Positions 37,148-46,855 of a stretch of DNA of 64,000 nt are shown in pieces. The stretch's first letter is position 1; every line of letters begins with the position of its first letter. This DNA comes from an uncultured Pelagibacteraceae bacterium (lineage in GTDB: Bacteria; Pseudomonadota; Alphaproteobacteria; Pelagibacterales; Pelagibacteraceae): positions 17,501 to 81,500 of the forward strand of contig CACDGO010000002.1 of NCBI GenBank assembly GCA_902552345.1, read 5' to 3'. The position numbers and the translations under genes were made by a program. Below the pieces are notes generated by a model, which was given only the letters and a program-made list of their open reading frames with translations, made no database searches and was not told the origin of the DNA.

Positions 37148-37663
37148 ATGAAAATAATTTGTGATTGGGAAAATTGTAAAAATATTGGTGCCTACAAAGC
37201 CCCTATAGAAAGAGACAATAGTAAGAGATTTAGATTGCTGTGTCTTGAACATATTAAGATTTTCAACAAAAACTGGAATTATTTTGAAAATATGAATGAT
37301 CAAGAAATTGAATATTTTATTAAGTCAGATTTAACGTGGCATAAATCAACCAAGAAATTTGGTTCATCTGAAAATTTTTTTAGTATTTTATGGAATAATG
37401 CTCTTGAAGATAAATTAAATATATTTGGTGGATCAAACTATAAAGATTTTAAAAAAACTAAAATTTCCCAAACTGATAAAGATGCGTTGCAGGTTATGGA
37501 CTTAAATGAGGATGCAAAATGGGAAAAAATACACTCAAAATTTAAAGAACTTGTAAAAAAATATCACCCTGATAAGAACAAAGGTAGTAAAAAGTTTGAG
37601 GATAAATTAAAGATAATTACTTTAGCTTATAGTCAACTTAAAAAAACTTTAGGAAAAAAATGA
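37148..37663 (+). CDS. zinc-finger-like J-domain protein
   Basis: A 171-residue DnaJ-class co-chaperone with the J domain at the C-terminus: HPD (140-142) in KKYHPDKNKG, the Hsp70-activating motif. The N-terminus carries a probable metal site, C5-x4-C10 and C32-x2-H35 (in ICDWENCKNIG and LLCLEHIK), followed by NWNYFENMNDQEIE. This domain order is typical of an alphaproteobacterial family found next to cobS. Its stop overlaps the cobS ATG by four bases, so it may deliver Hsp70 to the CobS/CobT machine, which is inferred. Confidence 0.88.
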   Translation: MKIICDWENCKNIGAYKAPIERDNSKRFRLLCLEHIKIFNKNWNYFENMNDQEIEYFIKSDLTWHKSTKKFGSSENFFSILWNNALEDKLNIFGGSNYKDFKKTKISQTDKDALQVMDLNEDAKWEKIHSKFKELVKKYHPDKNKGSKKFEDKLKIITLAYSQLKKTLGKK

Positions 37664-38637
37664 GTACAGGACAACTTTTACAAAAACCAGATATAAAACT
37701 TTCTGTCAAACAAACATTTGGATTTGATAGCGATATGAAAGTTGGAGCATTTTCAAAAAAAAACGAGTTTGTACCTAAAGTGGACTCTGACTATAAATTT
37801 GATAAAGATACAACATTAGCGATCTTAGCTGGATTTTCTTTTAATAAGAGAGTTCTAATTCAAGGTTATCATGGAACTGGAAAATCTACTCACATTGAGC
37901 AAGTTGCTGCTAGGTTGAACTGGCCTTGTATAAGAGTGAACTTAGATAGCCACATTAGTAGGATTGATCTCATAGGAAAAGACTCAATAGTTTTAAAAGA
38001 TGGGAAACAAGTCACTGAATTTAAGGAGGGAATACTTCCATGGTCTATACAAAATCCAGTAGCTTTAGTATTTGACGAGTATGATGCTGGCAGACCTGAT
38101 GTCATGTTTGTTATTCAAAGAGTATTAGAAAGTGACGGTAATTTTACATTACTAGATAAAAATAAAGTTTTAGAACAACATGATTTTTTTAGAATATTTG
38201 CAACTACAAATACTGTCGGGCTTGGTGACACTACAGGGCTTTACCACGGTACTCAGCAAATAAACCAAGGTCAAATGGATAGGTGGAATATTGTTTCAAC
38301 TTTAAATTACCTTTCTTTTGAAAAAGAATTAGAAATTGTAATCGCAAAAAATAAAAATTTTAATAACAAAGATGGTAAAGAGTTGCTATCAAATATGGTC
38401 AAAGTTGCAGACCTGAGTAGAAAAGGATTTATTAATGGGGACATATCTACAGTAATGAGTCCGAGAACTGTTTTGCATTGGGCTGAAAACACTGATATTT
38501 TTAAGGATAAAGGATACGCATTTAGAATTACTTTTCTCAATAAATGTGATGACTTAGAAAAAAAAATAATTTCTGAATACTATCAAAGGTGTTTTGGAGA
38601 AGATTTGCCCGAATCTTCGATTAATATTTCTTTATAA
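37660..38637 (+). CDS. cobS: CobS-like AAA+ ATPase (cobaltochelatase small-subunit homologue)
   Basis: A 325-residue MoxR-type AAA+ ATPase. Walker A is GYHGTGKST (69-77), Walker B is [10 protein letters not shown] with D139/E140, and sensor 1 is IFATTNT. It is close to CobS along its full length (it starts with [20 protein letters not shown]). In aerobic cobalamin synthesis CobS works with CobT and CobN. No cobN or other cobalamin gene is visible in this window, and SAR11 bacteria generally lack the pathway, so the symbol marks homology only. A chaperone or metal-insertion role for another target is possible. Confidence 0.9.
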   Translation: MSTGQLLQKPDIKLSVKQTFGFDSDMKVGAFSKKNEFVPKVDSDYKFDKDTTLAILAGFSFNKRVLIQGYHGTGKSTHIEQVAARLNWPCIRVNLDSHISRIDLIGKDSIVLKDGKQVTEFKEGILPWSIQNPVALVFDEYDAGRPDVMFVIQRVLESDGNFTLLDKNKVLEQHDFFRIFATTNTVGLGDTTGLYHGTQQINQGQMDRWNIVSTLNYLSFEKELEIVIAKNKNFNNKDGKELLSNMVKVADLSRKGFINGDISTVMSPRTVLHWAENTDIFKDKGYAFRITFLNKCDDLEKKIISEYYQRCFGEDLPESSINISL

Positions 38638-38638
38638 A

Positions 38639-40438
38639 GTGAGCAATAAAAAAGAGAGTTTAGAAAATTTTAAAACAGCTATTAGTTCAACTGTAAGATC
38701 TTTATCAAATTCTCAAAAAATTGAAGTAGTTTTTGGTAATCAAAATACTAATGCAAATGAAAACTCAATAAAATTGCCAGACCTTAATGGAGTTAGTAAT
38801 AAGCTTAATTATGAGGAAATTAGAGCTATAGCTGATTCAAAATCTTTAAAGTTGAGATTTTCTGATAAAAAAACTTTAAAAAAATTTGAGCCTGATGGAA
38901 ATATTTCAAAAAAACTTTATCATATTTCTGAGAAAATAAGATGTGAAAAAATTGGTGTTACTTATTTTCAAGGTGTTAAAAATAACATCGAAAATTATTA
39001 TCAAAAAAGATTATCAGGATTAGAGCTTAAAAAAAGTGAAGATAAGATTATAGAGTCTTTTGAAAATTATTTAAGAGTGAAATTTCTTAATTTTGATGAA
39101 GATGATCAGGTTAATAAGAAATTAAAGTCTTATAAGAAAGATCTTAATAAAAAGTTTAAAAATAAAATTAATGAACTTAAAGACCTCACTCTTAATCAAG
39201 AAAAATTTAATGCTTTAATCTCAGAACTAATCTCTGACATGAGTTTAGATGACGTAGTAGATAATGAAGAAAAAAATGAAGAAAATAATAAAAAAGAGGA
39301 TAAGCAGTCAAAACCTCAAAATCGAGAACAAAAAGCCAAAGAAAAAGAAGAAAATTACGAAGAAATGGTAATGGATGGAAGTATCCCTGATTTAGAAAAT
39401 CAAGCTACAGACTCTGACAAGTCAGATGAGGAGATTGAGGTAGAAGATAATTCAAGACCTGATCTAAGAAAAAGAGGAAATACAAATTTTGGTGATTTAA
39501 GATACAAATCTTTCACTGAGGAGTTTGATGAAATAATTAAAGCAGAAGAGCTTGAAACTTCAGATGAATTGCTAAGACTGAGAAAAAATCTTGATCAACA
39601 ATTACTCCAACTTAAAAATTTCATTTCAAAATTAGCTAATAAACTTCAAAGAAAATTATTAGCTAGACAAAATAGATCTTGGGATTTTGACTTAGAAGAA
39701 GGTTTGCTGGATACTTCAAAGCTTACGAGAGTAATAATGGATCCTTTTAACTCTCTTTCGTTTAAGAAAGAGAAAGATACTGAGTTTAAAGATACTTTAG
39801 TAACAATTCTTATTGATAATTCTGGGTCGATGCGAGGTAAGCCTATATCAGTAGCAGCTATTTGTGCCGATATTTTATCAAGAACTTTAGAAAGATGTAT
39901 GGTTAAAGTTGAAATATTAGGTTTCACAACTAAACATTGGAAAGGTGGTTCATCTAGAGAAAAATGGATGAAAAATGAAAAACCAGTTTTACCAGGAAGG
40001 CTTAATGACCTTAGACATATTATTTATAAATCAGCTGATACACCTTGGAGACAAGCCAAAAATAATATGGGTCTTATGCTTAAAGAGGGATTACTTAAAG
40101 AAAATATTGACGGAGAGGCGCTAAAATGGGCTTTCAATAAAATGAGCAAAAGAAAAGAAGATAGAAAAATTTTAATGGTTATATCTGATGGAGCTCCGGT
40201 GGATGACTCTACTCTTTCAACTAATACTAGTGATTATTTAGAATCAAATTTAAAGAAAACAGTTAAATGGATTGAAAGCAAATCTGATATTGAATTATTG
40301 GCAATAGGGATAGGTCATGATGTAACTAGATATTATAATAAAGCAGTAAAAATTACAGATGTGCAAGATCTAGGTGATGTCATGATAAATCAATTAACTG
40401 ATCTGTTTGTCAAAAAAAATAAAAAAACTCTTCATTAG
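38639..40438 (+). CDS. cobT: CobT-like VWA-domain protein
   Basis: About 599 residues from GTG at 38639, one base after the cobS stop. A longer frame starting at TTG 38594 lies within cobS and is unlikely. An N-terminal helical region (1-200) is followed by an acidic low-complexity linker (about 205-285) and a C-terminal von Willebrand A domain with the MIDAS motif DNSGSM (D393) and a distal [10 protein letters not shown]. This is the CobT architecture. VWA proteins paired with MoxR-type ATPases remodel or metallate partners. The partner here is unknown. The ribosome site is poor, so coupling to cobS is likely. Confidence 0.9.
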   Translation: MSNKKESLENFKTAISSTVRSLSNSQKIEVVFGNQNTNANENSIKLPDLNGVSNKLNYEEIRAIADSKSLKLRFSDKKTLKKFEPDGNISKKLYHISEKIRCEKIGVTYFQGVKNNIENYYQKRLSGLELKKSEDKIIESFENYLRVKFLNFDEDDQVNKKLKSYKKDLNKKFKNKINELKDLTLNQEKFNALISELISDMSLDDVVDNEEKNEENNKKEDKQSKPQNREQKAKEKEENYEEMVMDGSIPDLENQATDSDKSDEEIEVEDNSRPDLRKRGNTNFGDLRYKSFTEEFDEIIKAEELETSDELLRLRKNLDQQLLQLKNFISKLANKLQRKLLARQNRSWDFDLEEGLLDTSKLTRVIMDPFNSLSFKKEKDTEFKDTLVTILIDNSGSMRGKPISVAAICADILSRTLERCMVKVEILGFTTKHWKGGSSREKWMKNEKPVLPGRLNDLRHIIYKSADTPWRQAKNNMGLMLKEGLLKENIDGEALKWAFNKMSKRKEDRKILMVISDGAPVDDSTLSTNTSDYLESNLKKTVKWIESKSDIELLAIGIGHDVTRYYNKAVKITDVQDLGDVMINQLTDLFVKKNKKTLH

Positions 40439-40440
40439 AC

Positions 40441-41010
40441 CTAAGCTTTATAAACCGAATTTTCTGTGTATTCTTTTACCTTGGACAACAAAAGTCTAAA
40501 TGGAATTAACATCACAATTGTGATAAATAATTTTACAGCTAAATCACCAAGAGCCAAAGATAACCAAGGTATACCAGTCGAATAAAAAGCAATAGAAAAA
40601 AATAAAAAGGTATCAGCGATTGAGCCTAATAAAGATGACGTTAAAGGAGCGATATACCAAATTTTCTTTCTGAGTCTATCAAAGATTTGTACATCTAAAT
40701 TTTGTGCAACAAAAAAAGCTATACCAGATCCTAATGCGATTCTTATTGAGATTAAATCTTCAAAATTAGTAGAAACAAACAACGTCAATAATACACCAAT
40801 AATAAATCCAAAATAAACTACTTTCCTCGCAACTAATTTGCCATAAGCGCGATTAGCTAAATCAGTGATTAAAAAAGTGATTGGGTAAGTAAAAGCTCCG
40901 TATGTCAAAATTTCATTTAAACTAAAATAATTTACTGGAAACTGAACCAGATAATTAGAGATTACGACGATTGCTCCCATCAAAAGAGACAATTTATAAA
41001 ATAAGTTCAT
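40441..41010 (-). CDS. queuosine precursor transporter (YhhQ/VUT family)
   Basis: A 189-residue inner-membrane protein with about five or six TM segments. The family signature is present: LLMGAIVVISNYLVQFPVNY, TYPITFLITDLANRAYGK, and SSLLGSIADTFLFFSIAFYS. YhhQ-type proteins import 7-cyano-7-deazaguanine (preQ0/preQ1) for queuosine in tRNA. The specific substrate is by family. It starts one base after the rpmB stop, on the same strand. Confidence 0.87.
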   Translation of the reverse strand: MNLFYKLSLLMGAIVVISNYLVQFPVNYFSLNEILTYGAFTYPITFLITDLANRAYGKLVARKVVYFGFIIGVLLTLFVSTNFEDLISIRIALGSGIAFFVAQNLDVQIFDRLRKKIWYIAPLTSSLLGSIADTFLFFSIAFYSTGIPWLSLALGDLAVKLFITIVMLIPFRLLLSKVKEYTENSVYKA

Positions 41011-41289
41011 TTATAATTTTGCTGAAATCGATGCCTTAATTTTTTTTACTTTTTTTGAAAGTTTTGCACTTTTTGCTGTTTTAAGAAATTTATCCAACCC
41101 CCCTTTAAAGTCTACAGTTCTTAAAGCTGCGTTAGCTACATTAAGTTTTATATCTTTTTTCAAAATATCACTTCTAAAAGTAACCTTTTTAAGATTCGGC
41201 AAAAATCTTCGCTTAGTTTTGTTTTTAGCGTGACTTACGTTGTGACCTTTTAAAGGTGAAATTCCTGTTAATTCGCATCTTTTAGACAT
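41011..41289 (-). CDS. rpmB: 50S ribosomal protein L28
   Basis: A 92-residue basic ribosomal protein with the L28 start MSKRCELTGISPLKGHNVSH, then NKTKRRFLPNL and the alphaproteobacterial C-terminal extension (KAKIEASISAKL-like end). Normal length for the class. The queuosine transporter follows immediately. Confidence 0.96.
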   Translation of the reverse strand: MSKRCELTGISPLKGHNVSHAKNKTKRRFLPNLKKVTFRSDILKKDIKLNVANAALRTVDFKGGLDKFLKTAKSAKLSKKVKKIKASISAKL

Positions 41290-41329
41290 AAAAATTCCTT
41301 AAGTTATATAATTCTAGAGTTATCAGCGG

Positions 41330-42376
41330 TCAAGCATTAATTCCGACTGCTTCACTTATATTTTTAATATTTTCTTTTTTTAAAATTGCAATTAACTCCC
41401 TTTTAATTGCTTTAACAACACCAGGGCCTCTATAGACCATACCAGTATATAATTGAACTGCATTGGCTCCAGCACATATTTTTTCATAAGCTGATTTGCC
41501 CGAGTCTACGCCTCCCACCCCGATTATCTGAATTTTACCTTTAGTTACTTTATAGATTTTTTTAATTAGTGCGGTCGAAAGGTTTTTTAAAGGTTTTCCT
41601 GATAAACCGCCTTTTTCATTTTTATTTGTATCAGATAAATTTTCCCTATTCTTATCAGTAGTGTTAGATACTATCACACCATCTATTTTATATTTTTTTA
41701 TTAATTCAATAATTTTATTTATTTCATCATCTTTAATATCTGGTGAGAGTTTTACCACAATAGGTTTTGAGATGCTTGATTCTTTTTTAATTTTATTGAT
41801 ACCTTTTAGAAGTTTATCTAGCTCTTGCTCTTCATGAAAATCTCTGAGACCTTCTGTGTTGGGTGATGAAATATTGATTGTCAAATAACCTGCAAAAGTA
41901 TAGAGTCTGGATAAACAAAGATAATAATCCTCTGCTTTATTTTTTGTATCTTTATTTGGACCAATATTAATACCTAAAAAACCACCAGGTAGGTTATCTG
42001 ATATCCTGTTAGATATAATTTCAGAACCATCATTATTGAAGCCAAGTCGATTAATTAACGCCTCATCTTTTTCCAATCGAAATATTCTAGGTTTTGGATT
42101 ACCTAATTGCCTTCTAGGTGTAACTGTCCCCACCTCAACAAATCCATACCCTAATTTAAACAAAGAGTTATAAACTTCGGCACTTTTATCAAATCCAGCT
42201 GCTAAACCTATTGGATTTGGTATTCTTTCATTAAATAAATTAGTTTCTAATATTTCCTCATCCTCTACATTAAATATGCTTTTGGGTAAAATATTCAACT
42301 TTAAGGATTTAATTGCTAAATCATGGGCTGCTTCAGGATCTAATGAAAATATGTAAGGTTTTAAAATCGAAAACAT
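41330..42376 (-). CDS. pyrD: dihydroorotate dehydrogenase (quinone), class 2
   Basis: Oxidises dihydroorotate to orotate, passing electrons to ubiquinone at the inner membrane. The 348-residue flavoprotein has the N-terminal membrane-associating helix region typical of class 2, and the motifs PIGLAAGFDKSAE, GFNNDGSE, TINISSPNTEGLRD (catalytic serine region), and IIGVGGVDSG for FMN phosphate. Its ATG and the lysS stop share one base. Confidence 0.96.
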   Translation of the reverse strand: MFSILKPYIFSLDPEAAHDLAIKSLKLNILPKSIFNVEDEEILETNLFNERIPNPIGLAAGFDKSAEVYNSLFKLGYGFVEVGTVTPRRQLGNPKPRIFRLEKDEALINRLGFNNDGSEIISNRISDNLPGGFLGINIGPNKDTKNKAEDYYLCLSRLYTFAGYLTINISSPNTEGLRDFHEEQELDKLLKGINKIKKESSISKPIVVKLSPDIKDDEINKIIELIKKYKIDGVIVSNTTDKNRENLSDTNKNEKGGLSGKPLKNLSTALIKKIYKVTKGKIQIIGVGGVDSGKSAYEKICAGANAVQLYTGMVYRGPGVVKAIKRELIAILKKENIKNISEAVGINA

Positions 42377-43938
42377 TATTTTATTTTATCATTAATAAGC
42401 TCAATTGTTTCTTTTAATCCAAAAAAACTTATAAAAAAACCCATTCTTGGACCATTCTCTTCGCCAAAAACTACCTCGTAAATTAACTTAAACCAATCTC
42501 TCAAATTTTTTTCATAACCATTTTCTTTACCTACTTTATATACGCAAGTCTGAATTTCTTCAGGTTCTGAAGATTGATCTATTTTCTTTAAATTTTCTAT
42601 TAAATTTTCTAAAGCTTTTCTCTCTTCATTATTGGGTTTTTTGAACTTTTTATTTGGCTCAACTTTATCCTTGAAATAATTTATTGCGTACCCGGTTAAA
42701 TTATCTAATATCTTATGTTCATCAGGTTTAATTTCTTTATGAAATCTATTGATAAATTTCCATAAAATTTTTTTATTATCAGCATTACTTGATCCAACTA
42801 AATTTAGTAGCATTGAGAAAGGCATAACAATTTTTTCACTTGGGGGCTTCCCATTGTGAACATGCCATACTGGATTAAGTAGCTGTTCTTTTTTTTCCTG
42901 ATTTGGATATTTTTCAATTAATGAAAGATATTCATCCACAGTTTTAGGAACAACTTCAGAATATAATTTTTTTGCTCTTTTTGGATTTGGATACATGTAT
43001 AAAGCTAAACTTTCGGGAGAAGCATATCTTAGCCATTGATCTATGGAGATGCCATTACCTTTAGATTTAGATATTTTTTCTCCCTTTTCGTCTAAAAATA
43101 ATTCATAAGCGAATCCATTTGGAGGATTTTTTCCAAGAACTCGGCAAATCTTACTCGATAAAATTGCGCTCTCTGTTAAATCTTTTCCATACATTTCAAA
43201 ATCAACGTCAAAAGTAAACCAACGCATAGCCCAATCAACTTTCCATTGCAATTTACAATTTCCGTCAATAACACTAGTTTCTAATTTTTCCCCATTATTA
43301 TCAAATACAACCTGTCCAGATTTACTATCTAAGCTAAGAATCGGTATCTCAAGAACTCTTCCTGTTTTTGGGCAAATTGGTAAAAATGGAGAATATGTTT
43401 TTCGTCTCTCTTCTCTTAAAGTTGGTAAAATTATATTCATAATCTCATCAAATTTTTCTAATACTCGTAAGAGAGATTGATTAAAAATTCCTTTTTTATA
43501 ATTTTCAGTTGAACTCTTAAAATTAAATTTAAAATTGAATTTTTTTAAAAATAATTTTAGCATTTCATTATTATGTTCTCCAAAGCTACTAAATTTATTA
43601 AATGGATCAGGTATTGAAGTTAAAGGTTTTCCTAAATTTTTTTTCAATACCTCATCATTAGGAATATTATCTGGTACTTTTCTTAGTCCATCCATATCAT
43701 CGGAGAAAGTAATTAACTCATGATTAATTTTTTGAATATGGTTTAAAGCATTTATCATCATTGTAGTCCTGGCAACTTCACCAAAGGTGCCTATATGAGG
43801 TAATCCACTAGGGCCATAACCTGTTTGAAAAGTGATCTTATTTTTTTTATTTATTAAATTTTTTCTATCTTTTAATAGCTTCCTCACTTCCACAAATGGC
43901 CAAGAGGATGTAGATTGAATTAAGTTGTTATCGAGCAT
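42376..43938 (-). CDS. lysS: lysyl-tRNA synthetase, class I
   Basis: Charges tRNA-Lys. The 520-residue protein is a class I enzyme: HIGT (48-51) in GPSGLPHIGTFGEVARTT and the KMSKS-like KISKS in DEKGEKISKSKGNGIS. It is therefore unrelated in fold to the class II LysS of most bacteria. Class I LysRS (often named lysK) is the common form in Alphaproteobacteria and Archaea. It includes the C-terminal anticodon-binding helical region. It is divergent from trkH across a 92-base gap. Confidence 0.94.
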   Translation of the reverse strand: MLDNNLIQSTSSWPFVEVRKLLKDRKNLINKKNKITFQTGYGPSGLPHIGTFGEVARTTMMINALNHIQKINHELITFSDDMDGLRKVPDNIPNDEVLKKNLGKPLTSIPDPFNKFSSFGEHNNEMLKLFLKKFNFKFNFKSSTENYKKGIFNQSLLRVLEKFDEIMNIILPTLREERRKTYSPFLPICPKTGRVLEIPILSLDSKSGQVVFDNNGEKLETSVIDGNCKLQWKVDWAMRWFTFDVDFEMYGKDLTESAILSSKICRVLGKNPPNGFAYELFLDEKGEKISKSKGNGISIDQWLRYASPESLALYMYPNPKRAKKLYSEVVPKTVDEYLSLIEKYPNQEKKEQLLNPVWHVHNGKPPSEKIVMPFSMLLNLVGSSNADNKKILWKFINRFHKEIKPDEHKILDNLTGYAINYFKDKVEPNKKFKKPNNEERKALENLIENLKKIDQSSEPEEIQTCVYKVGKENGYEKNLRDWFKLIYEVVFGEENGPRMGFFISFFGLKETIELINDKIK

Positions 43939-44030
43939 AAATAAGGTTTATTAAATTTTATACGCAAAATACAGATATAATTGCACTATATTAAGTTGAA
44001 TTTTTGAGTTAATTAAATAGTCTTGATTTA

Positions 44031-45479
44031 ATGGCTACAAACAAAACCGTATTTTTTTTAATTGGGATATTATTAATTGTTTTAGGTGCTTCAATGTTGG
44101 CACCTTACGCTTTACAAATAATTTTAGATGAAGGCAATCACAGCTTCTTATCAGCCTCTTTTGTCACTATTTTTATTGGAATTCTATTTATTTTAGCAAA
44201 CCTTGAAAAGGAATTTAAATTAAATTTAAGACAAACATTTCTTTTTTCATCTCTCGCATGGATTATGGTTGCAATTTTTGGAAGTTTGCCGTTCTTATTA
44301 TCAACGCAAAATTTTAGTTTTAGCGAAGCCTTCTTTGAAAGTATGTCTGGTATTACAACCACTGGTGCAACTATCATATCCGATTTAGACAATAGTCCTA
44401 AAAGTATTCTATTATGGAGAGCGATCATGCAGTGGTTAGGTGGAATCGGAATCGTTGTAATGGCAATCACAATTTTACCTCTTCTAAAAGTTGGAGGTAT
44501 GCAATTGTTTAAGATGGAAGGTCCTGACAGTACCGAAAAGATATTGCCTCGTACTATCGAAGTGGCAGCTATTATAATTTCTACATACATTGTTCTTACA
44601 TTTATTTGTGGATTTTTTTATTGGACTTTTGGAATGACAATTTTTGATAGCGTGAGTCATGCTATGACTACAATAGCAACTGGTGGTTTTTCTACACATA
44701 ACGACTCCATTGGTTACTTTAAAAACTCTAATATTGAAATTATAGCAAGTATTTTCATAATTTTAGGAAGTATTCCTTTTATCTCTTATTTAAAATTTGC
44801 TCAAGGCAATAGAAAAATTTTTTTTAAAGATGTTCAAATAAGAGGCCTCATTTATCTACTATCAATTTCGATTATTGTAATGTTTTTTTATTTACTATTA
44901 ATTGATTATGAAAATAACTTAATTGATAATGTTAGAATTTCTTCATTTAACGTCATTTCAATTTTATCGGGAACTGGATATGTTACTGATGATTTTGGTC
45001 TGTGGGGAAAATTTTCTTTAATTTTTTTTTTAATTTTAATGTTTATAGGGGGGTGTGCTGGATCAACAGCGTGTGGAATTAAAATTTTTAGATTACAAAT
45101 GCTTTTAATATTTTTAAAAAATCAAATAAAAAAGATTATTTCTCCCAATAGCGTAATTATTACAAAATATAATAATCAAAAAATTCCAGAAAGTTTTATA
45201 AATTCAGTAATAATATTTATTTTTACTTTTTTATTTATTTTTTTTATCATTGCTATGTTGTTATCAATTAGTGGCTTAGATTTTATAACTTCCATTTCAG
45301 GTGCAGCGAGTGCGATTTCAAATGTAGGGCCCGGTTTAGGTGATATAATAGGTCCTAACGGAAATTATAAAAATATTCCAGATATATCTAAATGGATTTT
45401 ATCAGCAGGAATGTTACTGGGAAGATTAGAGCTTTTTGCAGTATTAGTTTTATTTTTTCCATCATTTTGGAGAAATTGA
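44031..45479 (+). CDS. trkH: Trk/Ktr-type potassium uptake membrane subunit
   Basis: A 482-residue K+-translocating membrane protein with four pore-like repeats. Filter segments are visible: SGITTTGAT (first), TTIATGGFSTHN (second), LSGTGYVTDD (third), and AISNVGPGLGD (fourth). About ten TM segments are present. A TrkA partner is not in the window. No ribosome site is obvious. The AmpG-like gene follows 2 bases after its stop. Confidence 0.94.
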   Translation: MATNKTVFFLIGILLIVLGASMLAPYALQIILDEGNHSFLSASFVTIFIGILFILANLEKEFKLNLRQTFLFSSLAWIMVAIFGSLPFLLSTQNFSFSEAFFESMSGITTTGATIISDLDNSPKSILLWRAIMQWLGGIGIVVMAITILPLLKVGGMQLFKMEGPDSTEKILPRTIEVAAIIISTYIVLTFICGFFYWTFGMTIFDSVSHAMTTIATGGFSTHNDSIGYFKNSNIEIIASIFIILGSIPFISYLKFAQGNRKIFFKDVQIRGLIYLLSISIIVMFFYLLLIDYENNLIDNVRISSFNVISILSGTGYVTDDFGLWGKFSLIFFLILMFIGGCAGSTACGIKIFRLQMLLIFLKNQIKKIISPNSVIITKYNNQKIPESFINSVIIFIFTFLFIFFIIAMLLSISGLDFITSISGAASAISNVGPGLGDIIGPNGNYKNIPDISKWILSAGMLLGRLELFAVLVLFFPSFWRN

Positions 45480-45481
45480 TT

Positions 45482-46855
45482 ATGGAAATTTATAAAAAAC
45501 AATCACTTTCAGACTCGTTCAAAGTTTATTTTGATAAGAGAATGATTAAAATACTTTTACTTGGTGCAATAAGTGGTTTCCCTTGGGTAATAATAGGAAG
45601 CAGTTTGAGCCTTTGGCTTAAAGAAGATGGTTTAAGTAGAAGCACCATTGGATGGGCAGGCTTGATTTTTGCCGTATACGCATTCAATTATCTTTGGGCC
45701 CCAATTATTGATAGAGTCAAGATACCTTTGTTAACAGACAAAGTTGGGCATAGACGTGGGTGGATTGTAACTATGCAGACTTTAATTATACTATGTTTGG
45801 TATTTTGGAGTTTAATTGATCCATCGACAAATTTAGCTCTGGTAATAAGTATAGGTTTAATAATTGCTATTGCATCAGCTACTCAAGACATAACGGTAGA
45901 TGCCTTAAGAATAGAACAGATTGGTGAAAGCGAGGGAAAATCAATGCAAGCAGGAGCAGCCATGGCGGTTGTTGGTTGGTGGACTGGATACAAATTAGGT
46001 GGAGTGATTTCTCTTAATACTGCTGAATTTTTTCAAAATTCTGGATTTGATAATTACTGGCAGATAACTTTTTTAGTTCTTGGTATGGTAATAATTGCCT
46101 GCAATATTGGTCTAATGTTTGTAGGAGAGAACTCTTCAATTAATAGGTCTGAAAGCCAAAAAATTACTGACAAAATGATCGAAAATAAAATAGGCTCATC
46201 AAACATATTTGCAAAAATCGTTGTATGGCTAACTGGAACTGTGATTGGTCCAGTCATAAGTTTCTTCAAAAAAAATGGTTTCAATATTGCAATAGCTATT
46301 TTAGGATTTGTATTTCTTTTCAAGATTGGTGAAGCTTTTTTAGGCAGAATGTCTGTAATATTTTACAAAGAAATAGGTTTTACAAAGTCCGATATAGCGC
46401 TTTACTCTAAAGGCTTAGGTTGGATAACAACTGTTATTTTTACATTATTAGGGGGATTATTCGCCATTAGATCTGGGGTAATCACAGCAATGTTTGTTTC
46501 TGGGATATTAATGGCATCAACAAATTTATTGTTTTCTTTATTAGCCTGGTCGGGAAAATCTGAGCTATTGTTCGCTATTGCTGTTATATTTGATGATATG
46601 GCTGCAGCTTTTGCTACTGTGGCTTTTGTAGCATTTATATCTATGTTAGTGGATAGGACATACACTGCTACCCAATATGCTCTGCTAGCCTCTATTGGCA
46701 CTGCTGGAAGAACCACTTTAGCAGCATCGTCTGGAGCGTTAGTAGATTGGTTAAATGGAGATTGGGGAATATTCTTTATAATAACCGCGATAATGGTAAT
46801 TCCGTCACTAATATTTCTTTATATGATTAAAGATAAGATTAAATTAAATGACTAA
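45482..46855 (+). CDS. AmpG-like muropeptide permease (MFS)
   Basis: A 457-residue major-facilitator protein with about twelve TM segments. ATG 45482 is chosen; an open frame back to 45392 lies within trkH. Recognisable AmpG features are SGFPWVIIGSSLSLWLKEDG near the start, ATQDITVDALRIEQ (about 135-148), and FDDMAAAFATVAFVAFIS. AmpG brings anhydro-muropeptides into the cell for recycling. The NlpC/P60 peptidase downstream overlaps it by eight bases, which supports a peptidoglycan-recycling role. Confidence 0.88.
   Translation: MEIYKKQSLSDSFKVYFDKRMIKILLLGAISGFPWVIIGSSLSLWLKEDGLSRSTIGWAGLIFAVYAFNYLWAPIIDRVKIPLLTDKVGHRRGWIVTMQTLIILCLVFWSLIDPSTNLALVISIGLIIAIASATQDITVDALRIEQIGESEGKSMQAGAAMAVVGWWTGYKLGGVISLNTAEFFQNSGFDNYWQITFLVLGMVIIACNIGLMFVGENSSINRSESQKITDKMIENKIGSSNIFAKIVVWLTGTVIGPVISFFKKNGFNIAIAILGFVFLFKIGEAFLGRMSVIFYKEIGFTKSDIALYSKGLGWITTVIFTLLGGLFAIRSGVITAMFVSGILMASTNLLFSLLAWSGKSELLFAIAVIFDDMAAAFATVAFVAFISMLVDRTYTATQYALLASIGTAGRTTLAASSGALVDWLNGDWGIFFIITAIMVIPSLIFLYMIKDKIKLND

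Noticed and set aside
38594-38638. Longer CobT beginning at TTG 38594
   Set aside because: The extra 15 codons lie within cobS and start with TTG; GTG 38639 directly after the cobS stop is the more likely start.
44138-44590. Minus-strand 150-codon frame within trkH
   Set aside because: It is fully antisense to the conserved K+ filter regions of trkH and is a shadow of their codon use.
46402-46716. Minus-strand 104-codon frame within the AmpG-like gene
   Set aside because: Antisense to conserved transmembrane segments; no independent start signal or family resemblance.
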